Positions 11,083 through 21,819 of a stretch of DNA of 64,000 nt are shown here, one piece after another. The stretch's first letter is position 1, and every line of letters starts with the position of its first letter. The notes beneath the pieces are model-generated. The model made no database searches. It was given only the letters and a program-made list of their open reading frames with translations, and was not told where the DNA came from. The DNA is taken from the NCBI GenBank assembly GCA_023213395.1, contig CM041465.1:121589741-121653740 (forward strand), in the 5' to 3' direction. The DNA is from Cycas panzhihuaensis. Lineage: Eukaryota; Cycadophyta. The position numbers and the translations under genes were made by a program.

Positions 11083-11995
11083 AGGCAATCTGTTGTAGTC
11101 AATGCGGCAATCTTTGCGGTGTCCTTTCTGTTACACCTTTGACACGTGGGAGCATTGTTGTTTGGTCATCTCGATTGTGATCTTTTGACTACTATTTTCT
11201 TCTTGACCTTGTTGTTGCCTATGTGGTTGTCCCCTGTTGCTTTCCCTGCCTCTTCCACGACCTCTTCTTCCTCCGTGAAGATTGACCTTCTTTGTTTGGT
11301 GTAGTATACTTCCTCGTCCATGTCAGCTTCAAAGGCTGCATTAGGAGTTGAATCTGAAAGTGGGAAGCTAGTAGTGAAGGTCTTGTCATGTTCAATAAAC
11401 TTCTCATTAATGCTTGAAGTTGAGGGTCTTGATGTGCGGATGGTGAAGATTTCCTAGCAGGTTCTTATAATCAGGAACATGCAGACTGGATTGAATTAGG
11501 AAGGCCCAAGTTATGCATTGGGTCTTAAAATCCCTATCAATGGCACATTGTTTAATGGGGCGAAGAGCATTGATGGTTTCATGTGCTCGCCCTTTACGCA
11601 TTCGCATCTTGTTCATCTTCAATACCATATGAACAAACTCCAAGTCGATCGAGTATCAAAGTTTCTTTTGAGGACTTGAGGACCTTGAAGGCGATGTCGT
11701 CTTTGCGTGTCATCGATCAGGTTGTGCAAGGAGTAATCTGTAACTAGCAGGATCCTGCTCGATCTTCGGTCTTCAATGATCCCGTCGCCGTTGCGGATTA
11801 TGAGCGAGGGAGGAGTCGGGGTGTGCCACCACTCTGCGGTGTGGTGTCGGTCGCGGGTACTATCGGGGTTCGCTCCAAGTGGTCCAGCCAGAGTCCCTCA
11901 TACTTGGCTGCGTTCTTAACTCCCGCGAACCATAGATCCCAATTCTCCTTCCCTTTTAGCATACATTTCACATTCTGCTTGAAGTTGGTTGACAT
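11083..11995 (-). pseudogene. C1 gag (broken)
   Basis: A Met at 11995 starts NFKQNVKCMLKGKENWDLWF, typical of the copia Gag N-terminus. Segments 11407-11643 (MEFVHMVLKMNKMRMRKGRA) and 11219-11407 (LLNMTRPSLLASHFQ, then a Lys/Arg-rich stretch) follow after frameshifts. A CCHC zinc knuckle, CQRCNRK then HRKDC, is readable around 11095-11150 if one frameshift is allowed. Confidence 0.78.
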
Positions 11996-14071
11996 GGTGG
12001 TGTGAAAAGATGAATAAGAGTGATGTATATAAATGTGTATGAAAATGCACTAAGTAGAAGAAGGTGGAGTCACTGACACTTGTGACGGTCTACTGTGACG
12101 CAGGAATAATGAAGTAATGCAATGTAAGATGTGGAAGCAAGGAGATCACAAATAAGTATGTGATGTAAGTGATCTAATCAAGATAAGTGAGAAGGCCTAT
12201 ATAGAAGCCGGCATGTGGGTGCACTGGCGAAAACCAAAGTGATGTAGGATGTGTAACAAACCCAAACCTCTAACTTGTATCCAAAGTAGGTGAGGTGTCG
12301 ATGCCTAAGGGGCTTCTAGTATCGTAGTTAATGGCCTTCACCGCGATACCACCGTTCCTTGGTGATGAAATCCAAGTAAGCGTGGAGCCAGTCTGCTGGT
12401 CCTCACCCGTTCACCAATGAGCGATATACTCTCAGAAGAAATGCGTGCATGTCCCACGGCTATGACGGATATTGGCCCGGCTAAATTAATTATCTTGATT
12501 AAGGGTTTCGGTTTTCTCGGATGGTTATCGGGATAATCCACGATTGGATCGTAGGTATGGCTAACTTGTCCCTCCACCACTATCTGGGTTATGACCGGAC
12601 CAGATGAAACTCACACCTCCCTTAGGGCACTGGACTTGACCAACCTTGGTCTATTTCAACCAAGGCAGTATGCGACAAGTCAAGAGCTGGCGGTATAAAG
12701 TCGTCGAGATGAGTTGATTTTAAGGAAAGTGCTCTTGTTCTCGAATGTCATGTAAAATAATCTGGCCAGAATGTAAATGAATGTAAATGCTCCACTTAAG
12801 TGTTGTTGCCGTGTCCACCTAGTGCCCAAATGGCACTCTATGTGCCCAAGTGGCACTCAATGAAGTCTCCAAGTGCATGCAACCATTAAAATCATACACA
12901 TGATGAGCCAAATCATCGGATATTGCTCCGATCCAGATGATTGGCTTTACAAAGGATTTAAGTACCTTGTTCTTTTTACAAAAGGGCCAAAATAGGCCTC
13001 TAAAAGCCACAAAGGCTATAAATGTCTTTAAAAAACCCCTTTTACATACAATAATTTTTTTTTTTTTTTTTTTTTTTTTGAAAAGAAGGGGAAAACAAAA
13101 CTAAAAATTTGAGAAATACAAGGTACACTGAAAATTCAAATTTTCAGCAAACTAAGTCTATTGTTAGGCGGTATGCATAATCTTATCGCTATATGGCACA
13201 AATTTCAAAAATTTTTGAAAAAATTAAAAATTTCCAGATTTGTTGGCCTTCACCTGCACTTTCCAAATATACAAAAATTTTTGAAAAATCTTGTCAAAAA
13301 CAGGCAAAAAAGCCAGTTTTAACTTCATGACCAAAATGTACTAGAAAACCTAAAAATTGTCATAACTTTTCAACGGAGCGTCGGATTCATGTGAGACTTG
13401 TCCCAAATGATAGATCAGGACGAGGAGATCCAAAAACATGTATTACAACAGGAAAAAACTCCTCAGATTTTTTCAAATCTGAGATTTTTAAATTTGGAAA
13501 ATGACTGCAAAAACAGGCTGTTTGACCCCTTTAAACTCAAAATCTCACGTCGCTCCAGTAGACAAAAGTGCTTAGGATGCCAAGACGCACCCTCTTGGTG
13601 AAATTTCGTGCGATTAAGGCACTTTGATTTTTGGCCGTGCATGCGAAAATCCGTACAGCCCATACTGCGTCCGTACGGTTTGATTTTATACTTTAAAATC
13701 TGCCTCTAATCAGTGAGAGTCACTGATTTCTTCTTACGCAACCTTGAAATCGACTTTTCGCAAAAAATGGCCAAAAATAGACCAAAATGCGGTTGAGGCT
13801 CAAAAGATGGCTGAAAATTGCTATCGGTGAGCAATTCTGTGCTCCTTTAGGCCTGCAAATAGGTTGCTTTTAAGCAGCCACACTCCTTCTTCTTATCTGC
13901 GAGTAAGATAGTACAACAACATATAATTTTGTACTAAAAATCGCTATAAAAGAGCTTTAAAAATGGATTTTTAAAAATCCTCAACTCTTCACTTCACATG
14001 AATGGTGAAGAAGAGGAGAATATAGCTTGCAATCTCCTTGCAAGTGAGTGTGGCACTAGGATCCACCCAAT
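11996..14071 (-). other. C1 long 5' leader
   Basis: About 2.1 kb between the PBS and gag with no recognisable protein on either strand. It contains a T tract of about 26 bases (around 13053-13078 on the plus strand), possibly an A tract in the element RNA. It is unusually long for a copia leader; see findings. Confidence 0.6.
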
Positions 14072-14083
14072 GGCTCGATACCA
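14072..14083 (-). promoter_or_regulatory. C1 primer binding site
   Basis: Minus strand TGGTATCGAGCC begins two bases inside the 5' LTR. It matches the complement of the initiator tRNA-Met 3' end except for G in place of A at one position, the usual copia primer. Confidence 0.9.
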
Positions 14084-14085
14084 CT

Positions 14086-14452
14086 TGTTGAGGGAATGGA
14101 TCTAGGGATCTAGTGCACTAACACTACACAATGGCAAATAGTGGAGGCAAGCACAATGTACTCAACAAGAGAATGCTAATAGCTTGAGCTCAAAGAGGAG
14201 AAGTGTAGAATATGATCACTCTCCATGTAATTTCAGCTTATATAATGAGGATGCTCATTAGAGTTTGGAATTTGAGTTTTCCCTCCCAATGACATTCAAA
14301 TGAGATTACATGAAATTACAATGAAATGAACTTTATGTCATTTCACTTAAGTGACTTAGGCATAGTCACCTTATCCTAAAGTTATAAACATAAAAGTGAC
14401 TTTATCTAATTCTAACTTCATGAAATGACCATGTGACATTAACATTGTCACA
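14086..14452 (-). repeat. C1 5' LTR
   Basis: 367 bases, same ends as the 3' LTR copy at 6688-7053. The target duplication TACTC follows at 14453-14457. It holds the presumed promoter of C1. Confidence 0.95.
14238..14244 (-). promoter_or_regulatory. C1 LTR TATA box
   Basis: TATATAA on the minus strand inside the 5' LTR; transcription would start about 30 bases further toward the element. The same site is kept in the other LTR at 6840-6846. Confidence 0.7.
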
Positions 14453-14605
14453 TACTCTTGCTTGGAGTCTGTCTTTCCCCTAACGCTCTATGCATTCACA
14501 TCGTGATTCTACTTTGACCCTGGGTGGCATGGAAGAGATCCTAATTCCTTACTCAGCCCTTCCCATTCTATGTTTTCTATTCACCCTTTGACCCAAATTC
14601 AAGTA
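14453..14605 (-). other. G1 upstream of gag, right of C1
   Basis: Continuation of G1 beyond the C1 insertion. On the minus strand it joins the N-terminal extension at 6687. No domain is recognised; probably 5' untranslated leader. Confidence 0.5.
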
Positions 14606-14619
14606 GGCAACAAAACCAA
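14606..14619 (-). promoter_or_regulatory. G1 primer binding site-like sequence
   Basis: Minus strand TTGGTTTTGTTGCC. The same position relative to the LTR holds TTGGTTCCGCTGCC in G4 and TTGATTCTGTTGCC in G2. This shared site marks the 5' LTR edge of G1. Confidence 0.6.
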
Positions 14620-15346
14620 TTTGTGCTTTGATCTATCCTTACTCAAGGATCATCACAACAACAAGATAAAACAAGCATAAGTAACACCATATTTGATGCA
14701 AGACATGATATTATTTGGAAATAAGGAACTGTGTCTAGTCCTGTCGCAACCAAATGCAGGCCCGACCAATACACAAGAATTACAGTCGCGGCATCATGCC
14801 TACTATATTAAGAAGAACTATATACACACACACTCACACACCAACTTCCCAAACTTACTCTTTTTTATACAATGGAAAATAAGCAGTTTAACCGCTATTC
14901 ATTACATGTGAAACAATATGATGGTTCCATACAAAACAAATTTAGTTATAGACAAAATGGTTAGCTATGTTCACTTGCACCAAACTACAAATTGCTCGTG
15001 ATTACATTGCAATCTAGTTGCCACCATGGTGTCAACTATGCCCTGGTTGTAACTATTGCATTGACTGCGGCCTAGTCATAACCGTTGCTCCAACTACAAC
15101 TTGGTTGTAACTGTTGCTCCAACTGTGACCTGGTTGTGACTATTGCTCCAACTATGACCTGGTTGCAATTGCAACATCAACTGTGACATGGTAGTAACTG
15201 TGGCGACAATTGCAACTTGGTCACAATTGTAGTGTCAACTACGATCCGGTTGCATTTATGACTACAACCCAATCACACCTATTTTTACTTGAGTCTTAAC
15301 CCAAAAATATGTGTACGCAACTTCACCCACACACAATCTTTTTGCA
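14620..15346 (-). repeat. Putative G1 5' LTR
   Basis: The interval between the G1 PBS-like site and the point where G5 reverse transcriptase resumes is about 727 bases, close to the 715 and 652 bases of the G2 LTRs. No partner LTR lies in the window, so this is inferred from position. It has no coding content and includes a 29-base tandem array. Confidence 0.5.
15034..15265. repeat. Tandem array, about 8 copies of a 29-base unit
   Basis: Degenerate copies start near 15034, 15063, 15092, 15121, 15150, 15179, 15208 and 15237. The common core is AACTRTGACCTGGTTGTAAC. The period is not a multiple of three, so it is not a protein repeat. It lies inside the putative 5' LTR of G1. Confidence 0.85.
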
Positions 15347-15748
15347 CACACAAGGTATTATTTGAATTCTAGGTCATGCCATTCGGCCTAACACACACCC
15401 TGACAACATTTTAGAGTATAATGAATGCAATATTCAAACCCTTTCTATAGAAATTTATGCTTGTTTTCTTGGATGACATCCTAATTCACAACGCAACATG
15501 GGATGAGCATTTGGAGTGTATTAAGTGTGTTCTGTACATCCTACAAGAGAATTAATATTTTGCCAACAAAGGTAAATGCACCTTTGGAAGGATAGAACTA
15601 GAATATCTAGGTCACATCATCACTCAAGAAGGCATTAAAATAGACCCCAAAATAGTCCAGACTATCATAAATTAACCAACACCCAAGAATATAAGAGTGT
15701 AGGCTTTCTTAAGAGCACTGGGATTTCTCTGGAAATTTATTCATGGGT
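15343..15748 (+). pseudogene. G5 reverse transcriptase fragment
   Basis: Plus-strand reading gives VLFEF, a stop, VMPFGLTHTLTTF, then VFLDDILIHNATWDEHLE with the catalytic Asp pair, FANKGKCTFGRIELEYLGHI and IDPKIVQTIIN, ending in GFLWKFIHG. Four or more in-frame stops interrupt it. The gypsy RT would continue with GYxNIAxPLTDL, which is found at 44006 on the far side of G2. Confidence 0.88.
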
Positions 15749-16463
15749 TGTTGCCTGAATATCTACCCCTACTAAGATATCTATTTATCAAGGTTTCCAC
15801 TGTAGTCCAGGGTGTGTGCTCATGGTCAACATACATATTCATAGATTAAATTATGCCTCATAAGTCCACAATACAATCATAGACACAATAGACATCATGC
15901 GTTCCTCATTGAGTACAAATAGATTCCACGTAACTCTGTAATATTATTAAACAATAGTCAAAGATTACAACATATTTTGTTCGTACAATGTTGGAATGGT
16001 TATCTGTATTAGACCAGGTTCCAAAGGATCATTTATCTTAGCTCTCTCATCCATCCCATTGATTGAATGTGTTTATATGCACCGTGCGTCCCTGCTAAGG
16101 AACGATTGTGACTTTCATAATCGTCCCTTTTTCTTAACAGATGCCTTTTCACTAAGTAATACTTGGTTGGTTAATTCATTCGTGCGTTCGTATGGTTTGC
16201 TCCATGTATCATTTTCTTATTTAATCCGTTTTGCAAGCATTCCCGGTGCATTCCTTCACTGTGCAACATGCATTTCCTTCTTGTATGGTGTGTTCCTGTG
16301 ACGGAACGATCATTTGTACTGCCTGTTTATTAATTGTTTTTGCGTTCGTTCCTCTTCTCCAACGTTCGTTAAATGGTTGCCCTGCATTTATCAATTGTAT
16401 CAAACTAAAATTAACCATATGTTCCTCTTCCCGGACGCACAATTATTGATTTTGTTTGCAACA
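15749..16463 (-). repeat. G2 3' LTR
   Basis: 715 bases from TGTTGCCTGAAT to TTTGCAACA in plus view. Clearly related along its length to 43354-44005, with many transitions and small indels. Preceded by TSD TGGGT. Confidence 0.9.
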
Positions 16464-18151
16464 TCTATCCGGGGTTAACAAAAATGGTTGAGCATCCTTG
16501 CTCAATTCAAACTTTCCAAAAAAAAATTTTGTATTTTCTTCCTCCTCCCTTCTTGGATTAGGATTGCTCCTGTAGCCCCTGTTCCCTTGGTGGCTCCTTT
16601 TCCCTTGAGGGTTGTAGAGAAGAACCCTTTCCTGGTTCTGCTACTGTTGGAAGTGGAGGCTCTAGCTCCCACTCTTCAGGTATCTCCCCTACTTCTTCTT
16701 GTTCTCTTCCTGGTTTAACACCCTTCTTCGTGAATTGCTTCTGTCGTAAAGGGAAGGGAGTTCTAAGTTTGTGCTAAATCCACTTCAAGATTTTAGTCAT
16801 TTCTGTTTGTACTTGCCTTTTTAATCTTGGTTCTTAAGTGGTACTCGGCATAATATTTATCCATTTCTTAATCATAGGATCCCCTGGTTGGATAGGTAAA
16901 GAGGAGGTTTAATATCCTGACATTGCTAAAATAAGAGGGCCAATAATAATGATGGTTGTCGAAAGGGCTAAGTTTGCAATTCCCCAAAATGTTGCTCCAT
17001 ATTGTTTGCTAAAAATTCACACCAATTCATTCTGACCCCATCAAGTAATGCTAGTAATAATGGCATCATACATCCTGGAATATATGTATGCTTCTCTTTT
17101 GATAAAAAATGGGTCATAATAATTTTTGTTGGCCATTGCAATTTCCTATCCCTTATGTCTATAATTTTAATTCCTCTGGAGTAAACCTAAGTATCCGGAT
17201 TACATAACTCCTTTGTCCAGATTTCTCAGTCTATCTGAGACCTTTTTGTGACCATGGGTATTTCTCCTTCTTTTGATAACCCTATTACTTCATGGATGAC
17301 CTCTGCATTTATCTTAATCTTCTCCCTATTGAATTTTTAGGCTACTATGATTTGTTCCATAAGCTCGGGTTCCCAATATAATGGAGGAATTATTACGAAA
17401 TCCTCCCATCTTGCTTGTCTAATCTTTGTTCGGAAAGCCACCAATAACTCCTCAAATTCTGCCTAGAGTCTAGGCAAATACATCTCCTAGATTTTTGCAA
17501 TCTTTATTCTGTGGCCAGAAGGGTACGTATGTAATTCAAATTTAATACTGAAAATAAATGGAGGGACTTACACCTTTAATCATTTGCAATTCTGGACATA
17601 GAGCTTAGGTGTTCATTCTCTAGTTCGAATGGAGAGTTGTGCATTCTCTGGTTTGAACATTTGTGGCAGTCATTTCTCTTGAAGTTGGTTCATGTGTTCA
17701 TTTGTTGGAATGATCACAAGATTATGTTTTTTATATTCTTCCCCTTTGATCCATTCTGATCGTATTCTATTTTTGGGACGCATGTTCTATCGTATTCTTC
17801 CTTTTCTAGGATGTTTCAGCTATTTAAGTTAATCGCACTCATTTTGTTCCCTGTTAGGAACGCATGTCAAGTGCCTTTCTACTAGTTTTACTTTGCTTTC
17901 ATTCTAATTTTGGAATGTATAGTGTAGTTCCATGAAATAATTATATGATTTATATGTTGACTTTTGTTTAAGTATATGATTTTATGAGTTATGGTTGATT
18001 TTTTCCCATTTTTTTATTTTTTTTGTAAGGGCTTTTGTGTTTACGCACCGGTGTAGAGTCTTTGTTTAGACACTAGGACAACTTTTGTTGTTTGCAACTT
18101 CAAGCAATGCGTAGTATCCATCCAGTTGATTCCTATTGGAATGGTGCTTCT
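16464..18151 (-). other. G2 non-coding region between pol and 3' LTR
   Basis: About 1.7 kb with no recognisable protein on the minus strand. Next to the LTR a short hairpin (16488-16505) is shared with G4. Tat/Athila-type elements often have a long non-coding or envelope-like region here; I see no envelope features. Confidence 0.6.
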
Positions 18152-19391
18152 AATGGTGATAAAATTTTAACCTGCTACCATTGACTAAGGTAGGCAGTGT
18201 ATATCTATTCAATTCTTGCAATTGCACTGATCCATTGGGGTAGATACATCCAACTCAGTAAGGTCCTAATCATCGACATTTTAATTTCCTCGAATGGGTG
18301 TAGAATTTGCTATCATATAATAACACCTAATCTCCCTCTATGAATTGCGGAGACCTAAAATGGCAATCATGCCATGCCTTTTGTCTTGTTTTCTCTATTT
18401 CCTGTAAGCATTCAGCCTTCTGTCGATTTTCTTTCAACTGGATTAATTGCCATAAGCATTCCCGTAGGGATTCCATGTCATCTAGTCGACAAGCCAAAGT
18501 TATCTTTAAACTGGGAATCTAGAATTCAATGGGTAGTATAGCTTTTATCCTGTATACCAATTTAAATGGCACATGTCCTATTGTTTGCTTGTATGTTGTA
18601 CGGAACGCCCACAATACTGAGGGTAGCTTCTCTGCCCAATTAGGTCTTCTGACGTCACAAGCTTTCTGCAAATAATTTTCCAAAATCTTATTAGAGCTTT
18701 CTGCTTGTCCATTTGTACGGGGATAATAGGGTGTTGATTTATGATGGGATATTAAAAAGGTTTCTATTAACTCTTTGATAACTTCATTTAGAAAGTGGGC
18801 TCCTTAATCGCTAATTAATTTGATGGGACATCCAAATCTCGTGATAATAACTTCATACAGGAATCAGGTTGTACTATTTGCATCTGCTTTGTGCAATGGC
18901 TTAGCTTGTACCCATTTGGTTGCATAATCCATAGCAACCAAAATGTAACGAGTTTGTGTTCTCTATGTCGTTGATTTAATAGGTTTGATAAAGTCTAAAC
19001 CCCATTTTTTGAAAGGTGCTAGGGGCAAAATTGGATTTAGAGGGTTGATGTCCTTCAGCTTTGGTTTCCCAATTCTTTGGCAATAGTTGCATTTTCTTAC
19101 CCAATCTCTCACATCCTCAAAAAGGGTTGGCCACCAGAATCCAGTTGTTAAAATTTGTGTGCCTGTGTGTCCCCCTGCGATACCTTTGTGGGCCTGGGAT
19201 ATTATCTGTTTTACTTCATGGGGATGAATGCATTGTCCTAGAATGTCATCTAGCCCAAGTTGATATAATTCTCCCCTAATTAGCTGATTAGGTTCTGCTT
19301 TTCTTACTAGATTTCTTCTTTGGGCTTTGCCCATATATGGAGGACATTGTCCTATTATTAGGAATTCGATAATATCTTGATACCATTCCAC
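18152..19391 (-). pseudogene. G2 integrase (broken by stops)
   Basis: Segment 18963-19391 has the HHCC zinc-binding domain (HPHEVKQIISQAHKGIAGGH, CNYCQRIGKPK) and the core start PFKKWGLDFIKP. In the same general reading the core continues: Asp in VAMDYATKW, second Asp in KLISD followed by a stop where Gln or Lys is expected, and Glu in NGQAESSNKILE. The C-terminus near 18150-18260 has NGSVQLQEL and VNGSRLKFYHH, then a stop. All three catalytic residues remain, but in-frame stops end translation. No chromodomain. Confidence 0.88.
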
Positions 19392-19850
19392 AAGAACTGA
19401 TTCAATACTAAAAAGTGTTGTATCTGAAAAGTCATTTTGTATCCCTACAACTTTTTCACCATTATGAATTCAGGAGAGTTGGTCAAGGATGATATGTGCT
19501 TTCCTTGGTTTCACCACAATCCGAAAGGTAAATTCTTAGAATAGCATTAGCCATTGATGGTCTACATAGAATACAAAAGGATTTGCCAAGAGATAGTGAC
19601 GAAATTTTTGTAGGGCATATACCATCCCGAGCCCTTCTCTCTTCGTTGTTGTGTGATTTTGTTCTACCTTGGTCAATTTTCGACTCGCAAAATATATGGG
19701 TCGGTCCACATTATTTTCACTGGGCCGAGTTCGAACACAACCGATGGCAAATTGGGAGGCGTCGATGTGTACGTGAAATATTTAGTTCCAGTCTGGAAAA
19801 TAGAGCACAGGTGCAGAAGCTATTGCACGCTTCAGGGTTTCAAATACTTT
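19392..19850 (-). pseudogene. G2 RNase H (degraded)
   Basis: Lies between RT and integrase. Minus-strand fragments resemble gypsy RNase H, such as HVHIDASQFAIG around 19740-19770 and KFRHYLLANPFVFYVDH around 19560-19610. Several frameshifts and stops intervene. Confidence 0.65.
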
Positions 19851-20700
19851 CTATTGTTCTAGTCCCCATTGCCAATCTACCTCCTTTTTTAGTAGATCTT
19901 CTAATGGTCCAGATATCCGTGTATATCCCTTTACAAATTTGTGATAGTAGCCTGTTAGTCTTAGAAATCCTTTAATTTGTTTTCGATTTTGAGGTTGAGG
20001 AAAGTGTAGAATGGTTAGTACTTTTGCTGGATCCGTGATTAGGCCTTCCTTACTGACCACATGTCCCAAGTGGTTACTAAATGGTACTAGGAAAGTACAT
20101 TTCTCTAGGTTCAAACAAAGTTTATTTCCTCTACATGTTTGTAACATTGTTCTCAAGTCTTCTATATGGTTTTTCATTATGCCATATAGTGTCCAATCAT
20201 CCAGAAATACGACAACAGTCTCTCTTACTAGGTTTTTAAATATATTGAGCACTATCCTTTGAAATGTTGCTAGGGCATTCGTATGTCCAAATGGCATAAC
20301 TCGGTATGTATAGGTTCCCCTTTTAGTTACAAAAGTTATCTTATGCTGGTCTTTAGGTGTGATACTCACTTGGTTGTATCCACTAAATCCATTTGTAAAA
20401 GAGTAGACTTCCTTTCCAACTATTGTTTCTAGTATATCCTCCGTGAAGGAAATAGGGAAGGGATCCTTTTCTGTAACCTTATTGAGTTGTTAGTAATCTA
20501 CTTAAACTCAAAATTTCCCATTTTTCTTCGGTGCTACCACTATGGGGCTTACCCAATAATTGTACTCAATTTCGTAAATATAGCTAGCCCCGAACATCTT
20601 ATCTAATTTGGCTTTAACTTTCTCTTTGTATCGCAGATTCATTTTGTAGGGTCTCGACTTGACTGGATTTGCTCCCTCGATTAAGTCAATGTGATGCATC
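19851..20700 (-). pseudogene. G2 reverse transcriptase (two pieces)
   Basis: Segment 20508-20699 is the N-terminal part (MHHIDLIEGANPVKSRPYKM, VVAPKKNGKF). Segment 19851-20369 is a 172-codon open stretch with YTYRVMPFGHTNALATFQ, the active site FLDD in VVVFLDDWTLYG, CLNLEKCTFLVPFSNHLGHV and GFLRLTGYYHKFVKGYTRI. About 140 bases between them (TNGFSGYNQ region) are out of frame or contain a stop. Very similar in layout to G1. Confidence 0.9.
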
Positions 20701-21819
20701 CCAATTTCAGGTGGGATTCCTTTGAGGTCTTTATATGATCACGTGAATACATCCTTGTATTCTTCAAACAGTGCTTGTGTTTTTTTCACTTTTTTTCATC
20801 CCAATAATCTCCAATGGTAATATTCTTTGATTTTGTTTCAGTCCCAAGATTTATTTGGGTTGTCTTAGGCTCTCCACATTGTATTTTCTCCCTAATTTGG
20901 TGTGCAGGTGTCTCCTCTATATCTTCTTGTTCATATTTTATTTTCGTATATTCTAGAGGTAGGTTGAGAACTTTTTCCTCCCCCTCTTCTTCAATGTCAT
21001 TGCTTCTTGTATCCTTAATGTTTTCAATTGCCATAAGGTTCTTTTCCACTTTTATACTTATATCCCTTATATTTTTTTAAATTCTATGTATTGTTTTTTC
21101 ATTTGAGAAGTAAGAGAATGCTTTTACAAATAAATGTTCTATCTATTCCCAGGATACGACTCTAATCTGCTCTTGTTTTAGGAACCATTTTTTTGCTAGT
21201 GTACCTAGTGAATGAATGAATAAGTGACTCCAAGGAAATTTGGGAACACTCCAATGTTTCCATAGACGTTTACACTTAACGAGGTGTCGGTTGGGGCATT
21301 CTCCTACCACGAACCTTGAGATTAACATAGTTTGAGGTGGATCGAACCTTAGTCGAAATGTTCACTACAGGTTGTTCCATGTCCGAAGGATATGGTGGTG
21401 GGCTATATACCACTACTAGGCTTGGTCTTGTAAGGTTGTTATAAAGTCAAAAACCCATTGAGTTTTATTTAGACTCTTCTATCATAACCAATGCTCCATG
21501 CATTGGATTAAATGATTTGTTCCTTTCATCTTATCTCCTTGAAATAAGGGCATACATTTTTGTAGGTTTGTCCTATCTTTTGGTATAAGTTTTGTTAGGT
21601 GAGTTTCCTCTATTCGAGGTGACATTGTATCTAATTCTCTAAGATTATTATCCATCTCTATTTGACTTGGTGGATTGATAGAAAGGGATTTTGGGGATTT
21701 TACAGGGGAATTTTGTTTAGTAAGGGGAGCTTCTATCTCGGTCGTTTGGCCTTTGATAGGGGTGGTAGTGAGGATTTCCTCAGAGTCAGAAGGGAGATTG
21801 GGCAGGTCTCCTAAATTGA
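20701..21819 (-). pseudogene. G2 protease-RT linker
   Basis: Contains GDYWDEKK immediately before RT, as in G1, and an acidic stretch of 88 codons (20786-21049: NIKDTRSNDIEEEGEEKVL). This linker is typical of the non-chromodomain gypsy elements in this window. Stops occur throughout the distal part. Confidence 0.6.

Larger units (their letters stand above)
6688..14452 (-). mobile_element. C1: Ty1/copia retrotransposon (minus), complete with both LTRs
   Basis: A 7.77 kb element bounded by direct LTRs at 6688-7053 and 14086-14452 and flanked by a 5-base target duplication, TACTC (6683-6687 and 14453-14457). On the minus strand the order is 5' LTR, PBS, a 2.1 kb leader, gag, zinc knuckle, protease, integrase, RT, RNase H, polypurine tract and 3' LTR. 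Integrase before RT defines copia. The LTRs differ by one substitution and one single-base indel by my reading, implying a recent insertion. Even so, the coding part is split over many frames. Confidence 0.95.
1..15346 (-). mobile_element. G1: Ty3/gypsy retrotransposon (minus), split by copia C1
   Basis: Reading the minus strand from 14619 to 1, the order is PBS-like site, gag N-terminal extension, gag, zinc knuckle, protease, an extra gag-like block, reverse transcriptase, RNase H and integrase. This is the gypsy order. The element is interrupted at 6687/14453 by C1, and joining the two sides restores reading through the join. There is no chromodomain after integrase, and the C-terminal end carries the QLKPY motif seen in Tat/Athila-like integrases. 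The 3' LTR lies outside the window. Coding is broken by many stops and frameshifts. The right boundary near 15346 is inferred from where the reverse transcriptase of G5 resumes. Confidence 0.8.

Noticed and set aside
13053-13078. Long T tract considered as the tail of an inserted LINE or SINE on the minus strand
   Set aside because: No adjacent LINE or SINE body and no flanking target duplication was seen; it lies within the C1 leader.
15034-15265. 29-base periodic array considered as CRISPR
   Set aside because: Units are contiguous and degenerate with no unique spacers, and the context is a plant retroelement.
16464-18151. Envelope-like gene between pol and 3' LTR of G2
   Set aside because: No open frame, signal peptide or membrane segment on the coding strand.
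19583-19975. 130-codon plus-strand open stretch
   Set aside because: It is antisense to RNase H and RT of G2, whose protein motifs are clear on the minus strand.
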